From positions 1,059,854-1,123,853 of the forward strand of contig NZ_QRDW01000001.1 in assembly GCF_003385955.1 (NCBI RefSeq): DNA of 64,000 bases. Reading direction: 5' to 3'. The notes under the pieces were generated by a model. That model ran no database searches. It saw nothing but the letters and a program-made list of their open reading frames with translations, and had not been told where the DNA came from. The DNA is from Aestuariispira insulae (lineage in GTDB: Bacteria; Pseudomonadota; Alphaproteobacteria; UBA8366; Aestuariispiraceae). Shown here in pieces: positions 27,191-37,170 of the stretch. How positions within the stretch are numbered: the first letter of the stretch is position 1; every line of letters begins with the position of its first letter. The translations under genes and the position numbers were made by a program.

Positions 27191-28282
27191 ATGACGGCAA
27201 TTAAGCAAATCGAATCCCATCTCGCGACCCGCATGCTGGATTGGTATGACCAGCACCGGCGCAGCCTGCCCTGGCGCGCGGAACCCGGCATACGTCCCGA
27301 TCCCTACCATGTCTGGCTGAGCGAGATCATGCTGCAGCAGACAACCGTTGCCACGGTCCGGGATTATTACCGGAAATTTCTGTCCCTCTGGCCTGATGTG
27401 CGCGAAATGGCCGCCGCGCCGCTGGATGATATTCTGGCCGCCTGGGCCGGACTTGGCTATTACGCCCGGGCCAGGAACCTCCATAAATGCGCACAAACTG
27501 TCGCCAACGAGCATAGTGGCCGTTTTCCCGAGACCGAAGCGGAGCTGATAAAACTGCCAGGGATCGGGCGTTATACCGCCGCCGCCGTCGCCTCCATCGC
27601 CTTTGAAGAACCGGCAACCGTGGTCGACGGCAACATAGAGCGGGTCATGGCAAGGCTGTTTGCCTGTCATGCGGAAATCCCGAAAGAGCGGGAACAGCAC
27701 TATCAGCTGGCCAAAAGCTGCACCCCGGAATTGCGCCCCGGTGATTATGCCCAATCCCTGATGGATCTGGGCGCGACCGTCTGCACCCCCAGATCACCGA
27801 AATGTACACTATGCCCGGCATTGGATCTTTGCCTGGGACGGATGGAGGCGGAAAGCCTGCCTCGCAAGGCCCCGAAAAAAAACAAACCCACCAGACGCGG
27901 GACCTGTTTTTGGATTGAGCGCGCCGATGGCCACGTCCTGTTGGAGAAGCGGCCGGAAAAAGGCCTGTTGGGCGGCATGACTGGCTTTCCAGGCAGTCCC
28001 TGGCAGGAAGAGGATCAGCCGCTGCCCCAGCCACCGCTGCCCCATCTTGCACCCACTCTCCTTGAAGGGCATGTGAAACATACCTTTACCCATTTTCACT
28101 TGGAACTGTCGGTGGCAACGGCAACCCTGGCCGAAAGCCACCTGCCCAACCAGATGGAAGACCAGTTTTTCTGGGCGGCGGAAGAGAAACTGGACAGTCT
28201 CGCCCTGCCGACGGTGATGAAAAAAGTACGCCTGCTTGCCAAACAGGGCGGCAGCAGAAAGAATGGCGAAAATTCGGACTAA
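27191..28282 (+). CDS. mutY: A/G-specific adenine glycosylase
   Basis: Base-excision repair enzyme removing adenine opposite 8-oxoguanine. The HhH-GPD domain has the catalytic Glu in LSEIMLQQT, the hairpin LPGIGRYTAAAVAS and the catalytic Asp in VVDGNIERV. The Fe-S cluster follows as C-x6-C-x2-C-x5-C (CTPRSPKCTLCPALDLC). The C-terminal NUDIX-like domain (residues about 235-350) recognises 8-oxoG. Length 363 is normal. Divergent from the DUF721 gene. Confidence 0.96.
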   Translation: MTAIKQIESHLATRMLDWYDQHRRSLPWRAEPGIRPDPYHVWLSEIMLQQTTVATVRDYYRKFLSLWPDVREMAAAPLDDILAAWAGLGYYARARNLHKCAQTVANEHSGRFPETEAELIKLPGIGRYTAAAVASIAFEEPATVVDGNIERVMARLFACHAEIPKEREQHYQLAKSCTPELRPGDYAQSLMDLGATVCTPRSPKCTLCPALDLCLGRMEAESLPRKAPKKNKPTRRGTCFWIERADGHVLLEKRPEKGLLGGMTGFPGSPWQEEDQPLPQPPLPHLAPTLLEGHVKHTFTHFHLELSVATATLAESHLPNQMEDQFFWAAEEKLDSLALPTVMKKVRLLAKQGGSRKNGENSD

Positions 28283-28303
28283 TCGGGGTATCCGGGGGTA
28301 TCG

Positions 28304-29452
28304 GTGGAACATTTGATAGCATTTTGGGACATTGTCGTTGATGTCTGGCAACATGGATTTATGGGATTTGATTTTGGCCGGGTCTTTACCGCCATCGGCA
28401 TTTTCCTGGCTTTCCTATTCATCCGGCGTATCTTCTCCCGACTTGTCCTGAACCGAATCGCCAGGCTCACGGCCAAGACAAAGACAGAAGCGGATGACCG
28501 GATTATCCGGGCGCTGAAAAACCCGATCCGTCTCGTGCCGATTGTGTTCGGCCTTTTTCTGTCTTTCGAATATCTGCAATTGGAAGGCGATATGTCGATT
28601 ATCGCCAACAATCTGATCCGCACCCTGGTCGTTTTCACGCTGTTCTGGACCCTTTTCCGTGCCTGTAACGAATTTTCCTACATGCTGGAAAAATTGGATC
28701 AGGTCTTTCCCCCCGCCCTCGTCGACTGGCTTGGCAAAACGCTGAAAGTGATTGTTGTGATCATCGGCGGTGCCACCGTCCTGGAGATCTGGGGGGTCAA
28801 TGTCGGCGCCCTGATTGCCGGTCTTGGCCTGTTCGGTGTGGCGGTCGCCCTTGGGGCGCAGGACCTGTTCAAGAATTTGATTGCCGGCATTCTGGTCATT
28901 GCGGAAAACCGCTTTGGCGTCGGTGATTGGGTCCGGGTCGACGGCGTGGTTGAGGGCACCGTGGAAAGCATCGGTTTCCGGTCCACCAGGATCCGTCAGT
29001 TCGATAAGGCGCCGGTCTTTGTCCCCAACACCAAATTGGCCGACAATGCCGTCACCAATTTCTCTGCCATGACCCATCGGCGAATCTATTGGATGATCGG
29101 GGTTGAATACCGCACCACCGTGGAACAGTTGCATCAGATTCGCGACGGTATTGACGCGCTGATCACCGACAATCCGGATTTTGCGCAGCCGCCGGAAGTA
29201 TCTTCCTTTGTCCGGATCGATAAATTCGCCGCCTCCTCGATCGACATCATGCTCTATTGCTTCACCAAGACCACCAATTGGGGGGAATGGCTGGAAATCA
29301 AGGAAAGACTGGCCTGTGACATTAAGGAAGTGGTCGAAGGTGCCGGCAGCGGCTTTGCCTTCCCGAGCCAGTCAATCTATCTCGAAAGCATGCCAGAGGG
29401 CGCGGATACACCGGAAATATTTGTTCCACCGGAAGAGGCTGCAAAAGCCTGA
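28304..29452 (+). CDS. Small-conductance mechanosensitive channel (MscS family)
   Basis: Inner-membrane osmotic safety valve of 382 residues. Several N-terminal helices precede the pore helix, whose Gly/Ala pattern (GALIAGLGLFGVAVALGAQDLFKNLIAG) matches MscS TM3. The beta domain follows (ENRFGVGDWVRVDGVVEGTVESIGFRSTRIRQFDK) and then the alpha/beta cage. The start is GTG 28304, with GGGGG seven bases upstream. It begins 21 bp after mutY and may share its transcript. A strong terminator follows. Confidence 0.9.
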   Translation: MEHLIAFWDIVVDVWQHGFMGFDFGRVFTAIGIFLAFLFIRRIFSRLVLNRIARLTAKTKTEADDRIIRALKNPIRLVPIVFGLFLSFEYLQLEGDMSIIANNLIRTLVVFTLFWTLFRACNEFSYMLEKLDQVFPPALVDWLGKTLKVIVVIIGGATVLEIWGVNVGALIAGLGLFGVAVALGAQDLFKNLIAGILVIAENRFGVGDWVRVDGVVEGTVESIGFRSTRIRQFDKAPVFVPNTKLADNAVTNFSAMTHRRIYWMIGVEYRTTVEQLHQIRDGIDALITDNPDFAQPPEVSSFVRIDKFAASSIDIMLYCFTKTTNWGEWLEIKERLACDIKEVVEGAGSGFAFPSQSIYLESMPEGADTPEIFVPPEEAAKA

Positions 29453-29469
29453 CAATGGATATTTGCCAT

Positions 29470-29505
29470 ACGGCCCTGTCAGTTATCTGCCGGGGCCGTT
29501 TCTTT
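29470..29505 (+). terminator. Rho-independent terminator after the MscS gene
   Basis: ACGGCCC (29470-29476) and GGGCCGT (29493-29499) form the stem, followed by TTCTTT. It lies 18 bp after the stop codon. Confidence 0.8.
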
Positions 29506-29682
29506 CCCCGGTTTTCCGCCATGATTGAAAACGCCGGAAAACCCGCTTCCGCTTGACTCCGATAGCATTCATAGAGACACTCCGCCCCGCGCCGAGGGCA
29601 TACCAGGGTAGGCAGGTCGGACTTTTTTAAAGGCCTGAAGGGTGCATTCTCGGCAAGGTGTCAGCGGGGTACCGTAAAATAT

Positions 29683-31479
29683 ATGTTCAGTTATCGGAAT
29701 CTGGTCTTCATCGTTGTGGTGGTGGTCACCTTCATCCCTATTGCCATTTTCACACTGTGGCCGCATTCGCGCGCGCTCGATAATGCCATCGCCGAGGTCT
29801 CGGAACGCCATCTGGTGATTGCGCGCAATCTGGGAACCGCGCTGGAACGCTATCACAAGGATCTCAGGATCGGTTTTGAGTTCGTCTCCGGCAATATGGT
29901 TTCCGGCAATGAGATTGACGGTTCGGTCCCCTTATTAGCCGGCCTGCATTATCAATCTGTCTGCCTGATTGATCCGGGATCGGGGGCTGTTTCCCAAGCC
30001 TTGCTCCAGCCGGGACGCGCTTGTCCGGATCAAACCGAGCTCAATCGCATCGCGGTCGAAATCGCACAAACCCGCGCTGATGCAACCCGAATGACAGGTG
30101 TGATCCTGGCCGCCTCCGGCGAGCCTGTCCTTTATGCGCTGCGCCGATATGGTGACCTGTTGGCGATCGGCACTTTGACAACGGATTATTTTACCCAGTT
30201 AGGCAAATCCGTTTCCTTTGGCAAAAAAGGACATGCAGCCATTGTTGACCAAACCGGCGCGATCCTGGCCCACCCGCTGGAAAGTTGGCGGCTTTCCGCC
30301 CGCAATATCAATCAGATCGAACCGGTCAGACATATGATGAAGGGCCAGACCGGGGTCGCGCAATTCTATTCCCCCGCCCTCAAAGGAGACATGATCGCGG
30401 GATTCACCTCTGTTGCAGGCCCCGGCTGGGGCGTGATGATTCCACAGCCGTTTTCCGAGCTTGTTGAAGAAGCAAACTCGGTCCGCTGGGACAGCCTTCT
30501 GGTGATTTTGTGGGGCGCCTTGCTGGCGTTATTTGCAAGCTGGATCCTCGCATCTTTTCTAACCCGGCCGATCTCTCGCTTCCTGGCCATTGTCAAACAG
30601 GTCAAGGAAGGCAACCCCGGTCGCCGGGTTCGTTTGAATGATATCTTTACAGCGCGCGAGCTTAACGAGCTGGAACAGGAGTTCAACAGCATGCTGGATG
30701 TGCTGGAGGACCATTCCCATAAACAGCTTCATCTGCTCGACAAGGCGGAAACCGCCAATGCGCTGAAATCCAAATTTCTGGCCAATATGAGCCATGAAAT
30801 CAGAACGCCGCTCAATGCGATCATCGGTTTCTCAGAAGTGCTGGGCAGCCAGTATTTCGGCCCGATGAATGAAAAATATGTCAGCTATTCAAACGACATC
30901 CACAACAGTGGCAAACATATGTTGGCCTTGATCAACGATATCCTGGATCTGTCCAAAATAGAATCCGGCCATGAAGAGCTGGAATTGGAGGAAATCGATA
31001 TCATCGCGCTGATCGACACCACGATACAGATGGTGACCCCACAAGCCACCGCCGGCCAGCTGAGCATTGCCCGCAATGTCAGCCATGACTGCATCCTGTT
31101 GCAGGCGGACGAACGCAAGATACGCCAGGTGCTGCTGAACCTGCTATCAAACGCAGTGAAATTCACCCCGGCGGGCGGCACCATATCGGTCCATGCCGAC
31201 ATGCAGGCGGATGGCGGCCTAAGGGTTGAGATTTGTGATAGCGGCATCGGGGTCAGTCCCAAGGATATCGAAACCATCTTCGAACCCTTCGGCCAGGTGA
31301 AGAACCCCATGGTCAGCCAACAGGGTACCGGCACCGGGCTGGGCCTGCCGCTGGCCCGCGCGCTCTGCACGCTCCATGGCGGCCGCCTGGAATTCTACAG
31401 CACATTGGGCCAGGGATCATCTGTGGTGTTTTATCTCTCCGGGGCAATGGCCCCGGATACCGCCGCCCGGATCGCCTGA
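29683..31479 (+). CDS. Cache/HAMP sensor histidine kinase
   Basis: Membrane-bound sensor kinase of 598 residues. One helix lies near the N-terminus (VFIVVVVVTFIPIAIF). A periplasmic region (about 30-265) resembles a double-Cache ligand domain. A second helix near 270-290 leads to HAMP (SFLTRPISRFLAIVKQVKEGNPGRRV). HisKA has phospho-acceptor His in MSHEIRTPLN (about residue 370). HATPase_c has the N-box LLNLLSNAVKFTP and G boxes DSGIGV and GTGTGLGL. It has no receiver domain and no adjacent response regulator, so its partner is elsewhere. The ligand is unknown. Confidence 0.88.
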   Translation: MFSYRNLVFIVVVVVTFIPIAIFTLWPHSRALDNAIAEVSERHLVIARNLGTALERYHKDLRIGFEFVSGNMVSGNEIDGSVPLLAGLHYQSVCLIDPGSGAVSQALLQPGRACPDQTELNRIAVEIAQTRADATRMTGVILAASGEPVLYALRRYGDLLAIGTLTTDYFTQLGKSVSFGKKGHAAIVDQTGAILAHPLESWRLSARNINQIEPVRHMMKGQTGVAQFYSPALKGDMIAGFTSVAGPGWGVMIPQPFSELVEEANSVRWDSLLVILWGALLALFASWILASFLTRPISRFLAIVKQVKEGNPGRRVRLNDIFTARELNELEQEFNSMLDVLEDHSHKQLHLLDKAETANALKSKFLANMSHEIRTPLNAIIGFSEVLGSQYFGPMNEKYVSYSNDIHNSGKHMLALINDILDLSKIESGHEELELEEIDIIALIDTTIQMVTPQATAGQLSIARNVSHDCILLQADERKIRQVLLNLLSNAVKFTPAGGTISVHADMQADGGLRVEICDSGIGVSPKDIETIFEPFGQVKNPMVSQQGTGTGLGLPLARALCTLHGGRLEFYSTLGQGSSVVFYLSGAMAPDTAARIA

Positions 31480-31495
31480 TACGAACTGACAAAAG

Positions 31496-31963
31496 TCAGC
31501 CGGGCCGGGCCACCATGAGATAAAAAATTGTGATCAGCGCGATAAAGGCCGGCCATCCCAGCCAGAACCAGCGACGCATATAGCGGAAATAGGCCTCTGG
31601 CAACGGCTGGCCTTCGACAACGGCCCGTTCTGCCATGCGGCAGGCCCGAAGTTGCAGCCAGACCACCGGCAACCAGCAACAAAGCGCCAATAGATAAAGG
31701 CCATAGGTCGCCAGCAACCAACCCTCATTCCAATCATAACCCGCCTGCCAGATCAGCACTGCGCCTGAGAGCGGCTGAAAGATGCCGCTGGGCGTGGTGA
31801 ACCACCAATCCGCCCGGACCACGTTGCGCGCGGTCACCGCAATCGCCTTTTCGTTCCCGGTCAGATGGGTCAGCCACATGTGAAGTGCCGTGCCAAGCCC
31901 GGTGCCAAACAGAATCGTGCTGCTCAGGATATGGGCCCATTTCGCGATCAGATAAAGATCCAT
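31496..31963 (-). CDS. DUF2269 integral membrane protein
   Basis: 155-residue protein with four predicted spans, opening MDLYLIAKWAHILSSTILFGTGLGTA with the conserved His of the DUF2269 family. Function is unknown. Its ATG overlaps the stop of the SDR-DoxX gene (TGATG), so the two are translationally coupled. Related genomes often keep these two genes together, which suggests a shared membrane function. Confidence 0.75.
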   Translation of the reverse strand: MDLYLIAKWAHILSSTILFGTGLGTALHMWLTHLTGNEKAIAVTARNVVRADWWFTTPSGIFQPLSGAVLIWQAGYDWNEGWLLATYGLYLLALCCWLPVVWLQLRACRMAERAVVEGQPLPEAYFRYMRRWFWLGWPAFIALITIFYLMVARPG

Positions 31964-33243
31964 CAGCGTTCATCCTCCAACACCATCCAGATCAGGATCA
32001 AAACCAGGATCGGAATGTTTTTCAGCAAGGACCCGAAAGGATCCAGCCAGATATCCGGCTGGGCAAAGGTGATCCCGGCGGTATAGGCAGCGATTGTCGC
32101 CAATTGCAGCGCGCCGGTCCGGACCACTTTATATCGGGCCAGAACCAATCCAGCCAACACCAGGTCCCACAGGCCCGTCACCGGGCCCACCCAGGGGATA
32201 ATTTCCGCGCCCAGGCCCAATGCATCGCCATAGCGGGCCACGAAAGCGTCATCCGTCAGGAAACCGAGCATGCCGGACCAAAGCCAAAGCACAATAAGCG
32301 AAATCCAGACCAAGGGCCGCAGATTATAAAGCCTCGCATGAAGGCGATCCTGCACCTGGGCCGGGTTTTGGGCCAGCGCATCATCCAGGCGCCGGCCTTC
32401 CCAACCGATGGTCTCGCGGAAAGCTCTGGGGTCCGCATCAGTACCGAAATCCAGCTGCGCCAGAGAGGTGCTGGTCAGCGGCCCGACACCGACCCTGTCA
32501 CCAAACCAGGCACCAAGGCCGACCAGCCATCGCGGCACACGCAGAATATGGCCGCCACGGATGCCCAGCCACCGGCGCAGGCGCATGACCAGATCGGCCA
32601 ATTCAATATTCTCCGGACCACAGGGTTCAATGATCCGCCTGTCCAGACCATCGGTTTCAAGCGCCTGCACCACAAGGCGGGCCAGGTCATCGGCATGGAT
32701 TGGTGTGAAACATTGCTCACCGCTGCCAATGACCGGCACGAAAAAAGGCATAACCGCCAGAGCGCGCAACATGCTGGTGCCACCATAGGACCCTTGCGCA
32801 TAAACCAGGGACGGGCGCAGGATGACCCAGTTTTGTGAACCGGCCTGAAGATAATCATCCGCTGCCTTTTTGCTGGCGGCATAATCGGTGGCGGCCTCTG
32901 TGCCGATGGCCGATATCTGGATCACCTTACCAATACCGGCTTCGTCGCATGCTTTGAACAGCGCCACCGGCGCATCCCGGTGGATGGCCCAGATCGATTG
33001 GCCGTGACGCTGTTGCAGGATGCCTGCGCAGTTGATCACCGCGTCAACCCCGTCCAATCGCCCGGCCCAGTCAGCGGGGGAAACATCCCGGTTCATATCA
33101 GCCCGGATCACAGTTACTTTTTCCAGCCTCGGGAAACGGTCGGGGTTGCGCACAGCCGCAACAACCTCATGGCCTGCCACTCGCAATGCCGATAGGATAT
33201 GACCGCCAATAAAGCCATTGGCACCGGTCAGAAGTATTTTCAC
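31963..33243 (-). CDS. NAD(P)-binding SDR protein fused to a DoxX-like membrane domain
   Basis: 426-residue fusion. Residues 1-290 are an atypical short-chain dehydrogenase: Rossmann motif TGANGFIGGHI at the start, AVINCAGIL, and an NDUFA9/YwnB-like layout with TDYAASKKAADDYL, giving a Tyr-x3-Lys pair. Residues about 305-420 contain four hydrophobic helices typical of the DoxX-like family. The domain order suggests a membrane-tethered redox enzyme, perhaps linked to quinone or thiol chemistry. The substrate is unknown. Coupled to the DUF2269 gene. Confidence 0.82.
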   Translation of the reverse strand: MKILLTGANGFIGGHILSALRVAGHEVVAAVRNPDRFPRLEKVTVIRADMNRDVSPADWAGRLDGVDAVINCAGILQQRHGQSIWAIHRDAPVALFKACDEAGIGKVIQISAIGTEAATDYAASKKAADDYLQAGSQNWVILRPSLVYAQGSYGGTSMLRALAVMPFFVPVIGSGEQCFTPIHADDLARLVVQALETDGLDRRIIEPCGPENIELADLVMRLRRWLGIRGGHILRVPRWLVGLGAWFGDRVGVGPLTSTSLAQLDFGTDADPRAFRETIGWEGRRLDDALAQNPAQVQDRLHARLYNLRPLVWISLIVLWLWSGMLGFLTDDAFVARYGDALGLGAEIIPWVGPVTGLWDLVLAGLVLARYKVVRTGALQLATIAAYTAGITFAQPDIWLDPFGSLLKNIPILVLILIWMVLEDER

Positions 33244-33327
33244 GTCTTATCCCCCCATGAATATGACAAGGGCGGCCCGTATGCCGGCGGGCCGCCCCTG
33301 AAAACTCATCCCATAAGAACCATCCGG

Positions 33328-34494
<1,167 letters not shown>

Positions 34495-34597
34495 TTAAAT
34501 TTCAGACGCTATATATAGAGTCCTTCCGCCGATTACATTCACCAGATCTTGATTTACATGTGGTGCGCGTGAAATTACACACCTGTTTTCCATGCTG

Positions 34598-34620
34598 TTT
34601 CCACAACAGCCTGTGGATAA
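34598..34620. promoter_or_regulatory. DnaA-box pair between ccrM and the pyridoxal kinase gene
   Basis: TGTGGATAA (34612-34620) is the exact reverse complement of the DnaA box TTATCCACA. TTTCCACA (34598-34605) is a partial box facing it. They lie about 180 bp upstream of ccrM. DnaA control of ccrM, or a titration site, is possible. Confidence 0.45.
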
Positions 34621-34631
34621 CTTTTCAGGTT

Positions 34632-35486
34632 TCACACAGAACGCGCGTCAAATGGATGGCTGGGCCGGATGATTTCATCCTGAGCCTCGATCAGGGCCAA
34701 CTCACGCTCGCCCCGCTGCCAGCTGGCTTCGAACAGCCCGTAAACCGTGGCTGTGGTCTGCTCCAGAGCCCGTTTCAAATCGCGGTTTTTCAGGAAATGA
34801 CCGGTGAAAAGCGCCGCGCAAATGTCACCCGCGCCATTGGGCATAATGGGGAAATCCAGGCGCGGCGTGTTAACCAGCCAGGCTTCGTCACCGGAAACCG
34901 CCAGCATCTCAATCTGGCCCGCCGGCAGATCGTCGCGCTCCAGGCTGGTCACCAGAAGGGCCGTCACCCCGCGCGCAACAAGATCACGCGCCGCCGCGAT
35001 GGAACTATTCAGATCTTTTACTTTATGTCCGGACAGTAATTCCAACTCAAATTGGTTGGGCGTTAATAGATCCGCCTCCGGCAACAGCTTTTCTTCAATA
35101 AAGGACGGAATGGTTTTTTTGACATAAACATCCTTGCCCACATCCCCCATCACCGGATCACAGCAATAAAGGGTGTTGGGGTTTTCCGCCCGGGCCCTCT
35201 GCACCGCTTCCAACACCACTTCCCCCAGCGCGGCGGAGCCCAGATATCCCGACAATACAGCCCGGCATTTGGCAAAGCATCCGCGTTCGCCCATGCCGGA
35301 TAGAACCGCGCGTAAATCATCGGGTGCCAGAACCGGTCCCTTGAAACTGTCATAGCCCGCATGGTTGGAAAACATCACCGTATGGACCGGCCAGACCTCG
35401 AACCCCAGACGCTGGAGCGGAAAGACGGCGGCGGAGTTGCCCACATGGCCATAACTGACGTGACTTTGAATGGAGAGGATCGACAT
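34632..35486 (-). CDS. pdxY: Pyridoxal kinase
   Basis: Ribokinase-like enzyme phosphorylating pyridoxal to PLP, 284 residues. Opening MSILSIQSHVSYGHVGNSAAVFPLQRLGFEVWPVHTVMFSNH is typical of PdxY/PdxK, as are CDPVMGD and the anion-hole PNGAGDICAALFTGHFL. The start is Met at 35486; upstream residues in the longer frame are not conserved. Specificity between PdxY and PdxK types is not certain. Divergent from the CitE-like gene. Confidence 0.88.
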   Translation of the reverse strand: MSILSIQSHVSYGHVGNSAAVFPLQRLGFEVWPVHTVMFSNHAGYDSFKGPVLAPDDLRAVLSGMGERGCFAKCRAVLSGYLGSAALGEVVLEAVQRARAENPNTLYCCDPVMGDVGKDVYVKKTIPSFIEEKLLPEADLLTPNQFELELLSGHKVKDLNSSIAAARDLVARGVTALLVTSLERDDLPAGQIEMLAVSGDEAWLVNTPRLDFPIMPNGAGDICAALFTGHFLKNRDLKRALEQTTATVYGLFEASWQRGERELALIEAQDEIIRPSHPFDARSV

Positions 35487-35607
35487 GATGACGCTTTTGA
35501 GGTTGTTTTCCCAATCGGGATAGGATTTTACATTATTGAAGAAGTATAACCGGGCAGGCCCTGCCGCCAGAAAATTATTGAAAAAGAATTCGATCGAGAA
35601 CCAGAGC

Positions 35608-36492
35608 ATGACCACCGCCATCCGCCCCCGCCGCTCCGCCCTTTATATGCCCGGCTCCAATCCGCGCGCGCTGGAAAAGGGCCGCAGCCTGGCCGCCGAC
35701 ATACTGATCATGGATCTGGAGGATTCTGTCACGCCGGACAAAAAACAGGCAGCACGCGACAATATTAAGGCCGCCCTGGGTGAAGGCGGTTACGGTGCGC
35801 GGGAAATTATGGTGCGGGTCAATCATCTGGATACGGATCATGGCGCGGAGGATATCCGGCAGATGGCGGCCTGTGGCGCGGATGCTCTTTTGATGCCCAA
35901 AACCGAAGATGCCGCAACCCTGCGATCCGCCCTTGATCTGATGATGGAAGCTGGCGCGCCTGATCACATGAAGCTTTGGTTCATGATTGAAACCCCGAAA
36001 GGGATCCTGCGCGCGGAGGAAATTGCCGGTGCCAGCGACCGGTTGGGCGGCATAGTACTGGGAACGGCCGATCTTACCAAGGAACTGCATTGCCTGAAAA
36101 CCGCCGACCGCCTGCCCTATCTCTACAGTCTCGGCCATTGCATCGTGGTGGCCCGCGCCTATGGGTTGGCCATCATCGACGGGCCGTTCGAGGATCTCAA
36201 CGATGATGCGGGCTTTGCCGCCATCTGCCAACAGAGCTTGGAATGGGGCTTTGACGGCAAGAGCCTGATCCATCCGAAAACCATAGCCACAGCCAATGAA
36301 ACCTTTGGCCCTAGCCCGGCCGATATTGAGCGCGCCAAGCGGGTAATCAGCGCCTTCGCGGAAGCGGAAGCCAAAAGCCAGGGCGTTACCCTGCTGGACG
36401 GCCAGCTGGTCGAGCGGCTGCATGTTGAAGATGCCAGGCGGGTCCTGGCCCTGGCAGAGAAAGCGGCGGAGATTGCTGCCCAGTCAGAATAA
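35608..36492 (+). CDS. CitE/HpcH-HpaI family CoA-ester lyase
   Basis: TIM-barrel C-C lyase of 294 residues, of the citrate lyase beta / malyl-CoA lyase family. Seen: RRSALYMPGSNPRALEK, the metal-binding DLEDSV, MVRVN, and FGFDGKSLIHP near residue 220 (as GFDGKSLIHPKTI). No citrate lyase alpha/gamma subunits lie nearby, so an independent CoA-ester lyase acting on malyl-CoA, methylmalyl-CoA or citramalyl-CoA is more likely than citrate lyase. The start is ATG 35608. Exact substrate unresolved. Confidence 0.82.
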   Translation: MTTAIRPRRSALYMPGSNPRALEKGRSLAADILIMDLEDSVTPDKKQAARDNIKAALGEGGYGAREIMVRVNHLDTDHGAEDIRQMAACGADALLMPKTEDAATLRSALDLMMEAGAPDHMKLWFMIETPKGILRAEEIAGASDRLGGIVLGTADLTKELHCLKTADRLPYLYSLGHCIVVARAYGLAIIDGPFEDLNDDAGFAAICQQSLEWGFDGKSLIHPKTIATANETFGPSPADIERAKRVISAFAEAEAKSQGVTLLDGQLVERLHVEDARRVLALAEKAAEIAAQSE

Positions 36493-36501
36493 GCCGGGCG
36501 C

Positions 36502-37011
36502 TCACCCCACCGGCAGCGGCTCATTCAAGGGCTGAGCCCCTTGCATGGAGACCACATGCATGCCGAAAAACATATCCGGCTTTTTGCCCTCTTCCCCGAG
36601 AGGCGCCAGAATCCGTTCATAAACGGCGGTCGTCACCTCGCTAAGCTGTTTGGTGCGCCGGTCATAATGCGGTTCCAACCGCTCTGCGATCCATTGGTAA
36701 TTTGCCGCCATCATTTCCACTGTCGGCGGGTCAAATACATCATCGATGAATTTGCCGGTCACATCATGGCCGACCATATCGCGGATCCGGGTTCCCGCCA
36801 GGCGGAACCGCACTTTGCAGGCGGGCCGGTCAAGAGCCTCCACATCCAGAAGGCAGATGCCCGGCAGCAGATCGGGTATATCCAAGGGATCAATGTCGGA
36901 TCGCGACGGCATGTCCCGTCCCGCGGATTTCTCAATCCAATAGGAAATAAATCGCATCAAATCCGGATGCAGCGGATCAGGAAAGGTGGAAAACCCGGAT
37001 AAATCATTCAT
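36502..37011 (-). CDS. PAS-domain protein (PAS_5 type)
   Basis: 169-residue soluble protein consisting largely of one PAS domain of the alphaproteobacterial PAS_5 kind: LMRFISYWIEKSAGRDMPSR...LPGICLLDVE, RFRLAGTRIRDMVGHDVTGKFIDDVF. It has no output domain, so it may be a stand-alone sensor or an adaptor. The start is Met at 37011 (MNDLSGFSTF); the frame to 37194 would read through the inverted-repeat element at 37082-37170 and gives a Cys/Arg-rich, unconserved leader. Confidence 0.75.
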   Translation of the reverse strand: MNDLSGFSTFPDPLHPDLMRFISYWIEKSAGRDMPSRSDIDPLDIPDLLPGICLLDVEALDRPACKVRFRLAGTRIRDMVGHDVTGKFIDDVFDPPTVEMMAANYQWIAERLEPHYDRRTKQLSEVTTAVYERILAPLGEEGKKPDMFFGMHVVSMQGAQPLNEPLPVG

Positions 37012-37081
37012 CCGGTGAAGATAGCATGAAAAATATGGCCTGATTAGGGCTTGAATGCCTGCGCCCTTGAAAAAAAACGAG

Positions 37082-37170
37082 ATGAAGCGTCGGTGGCGGC
37101 ATGACAGGGGTTGAGACTGTCTTGCAACCAAATGTCCCGGGCAACCCTGGGGACATTCCCGACGCTTCAT
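37082..37170. repeat. 89-bp inverted-repeat element with three-way-junction potential
   Basis: ATGAAGCGTCGG (37082-37093) and CCGACGCTTCAT (37159-37170) are perfect 12-bp inverted arms. Between them lie two further hairpins: GACAG/CTGTC (37103-37121) and AATGTCCC/GGGACATT (37131-37157). As RNA or single-stranded DNA it would fold into a three-way junction. It lies 71 bp upstream of the PAS gene. No clear target-site duplication flanks it. Confidence 0.6.

Noticed and set aside
35608-36492. Citrate lyase beta subunit
   Set aside because: No alpha, gamma or accessory citrate lyase genes nearby; a stand-alone CoA-ester lyase is more likely.
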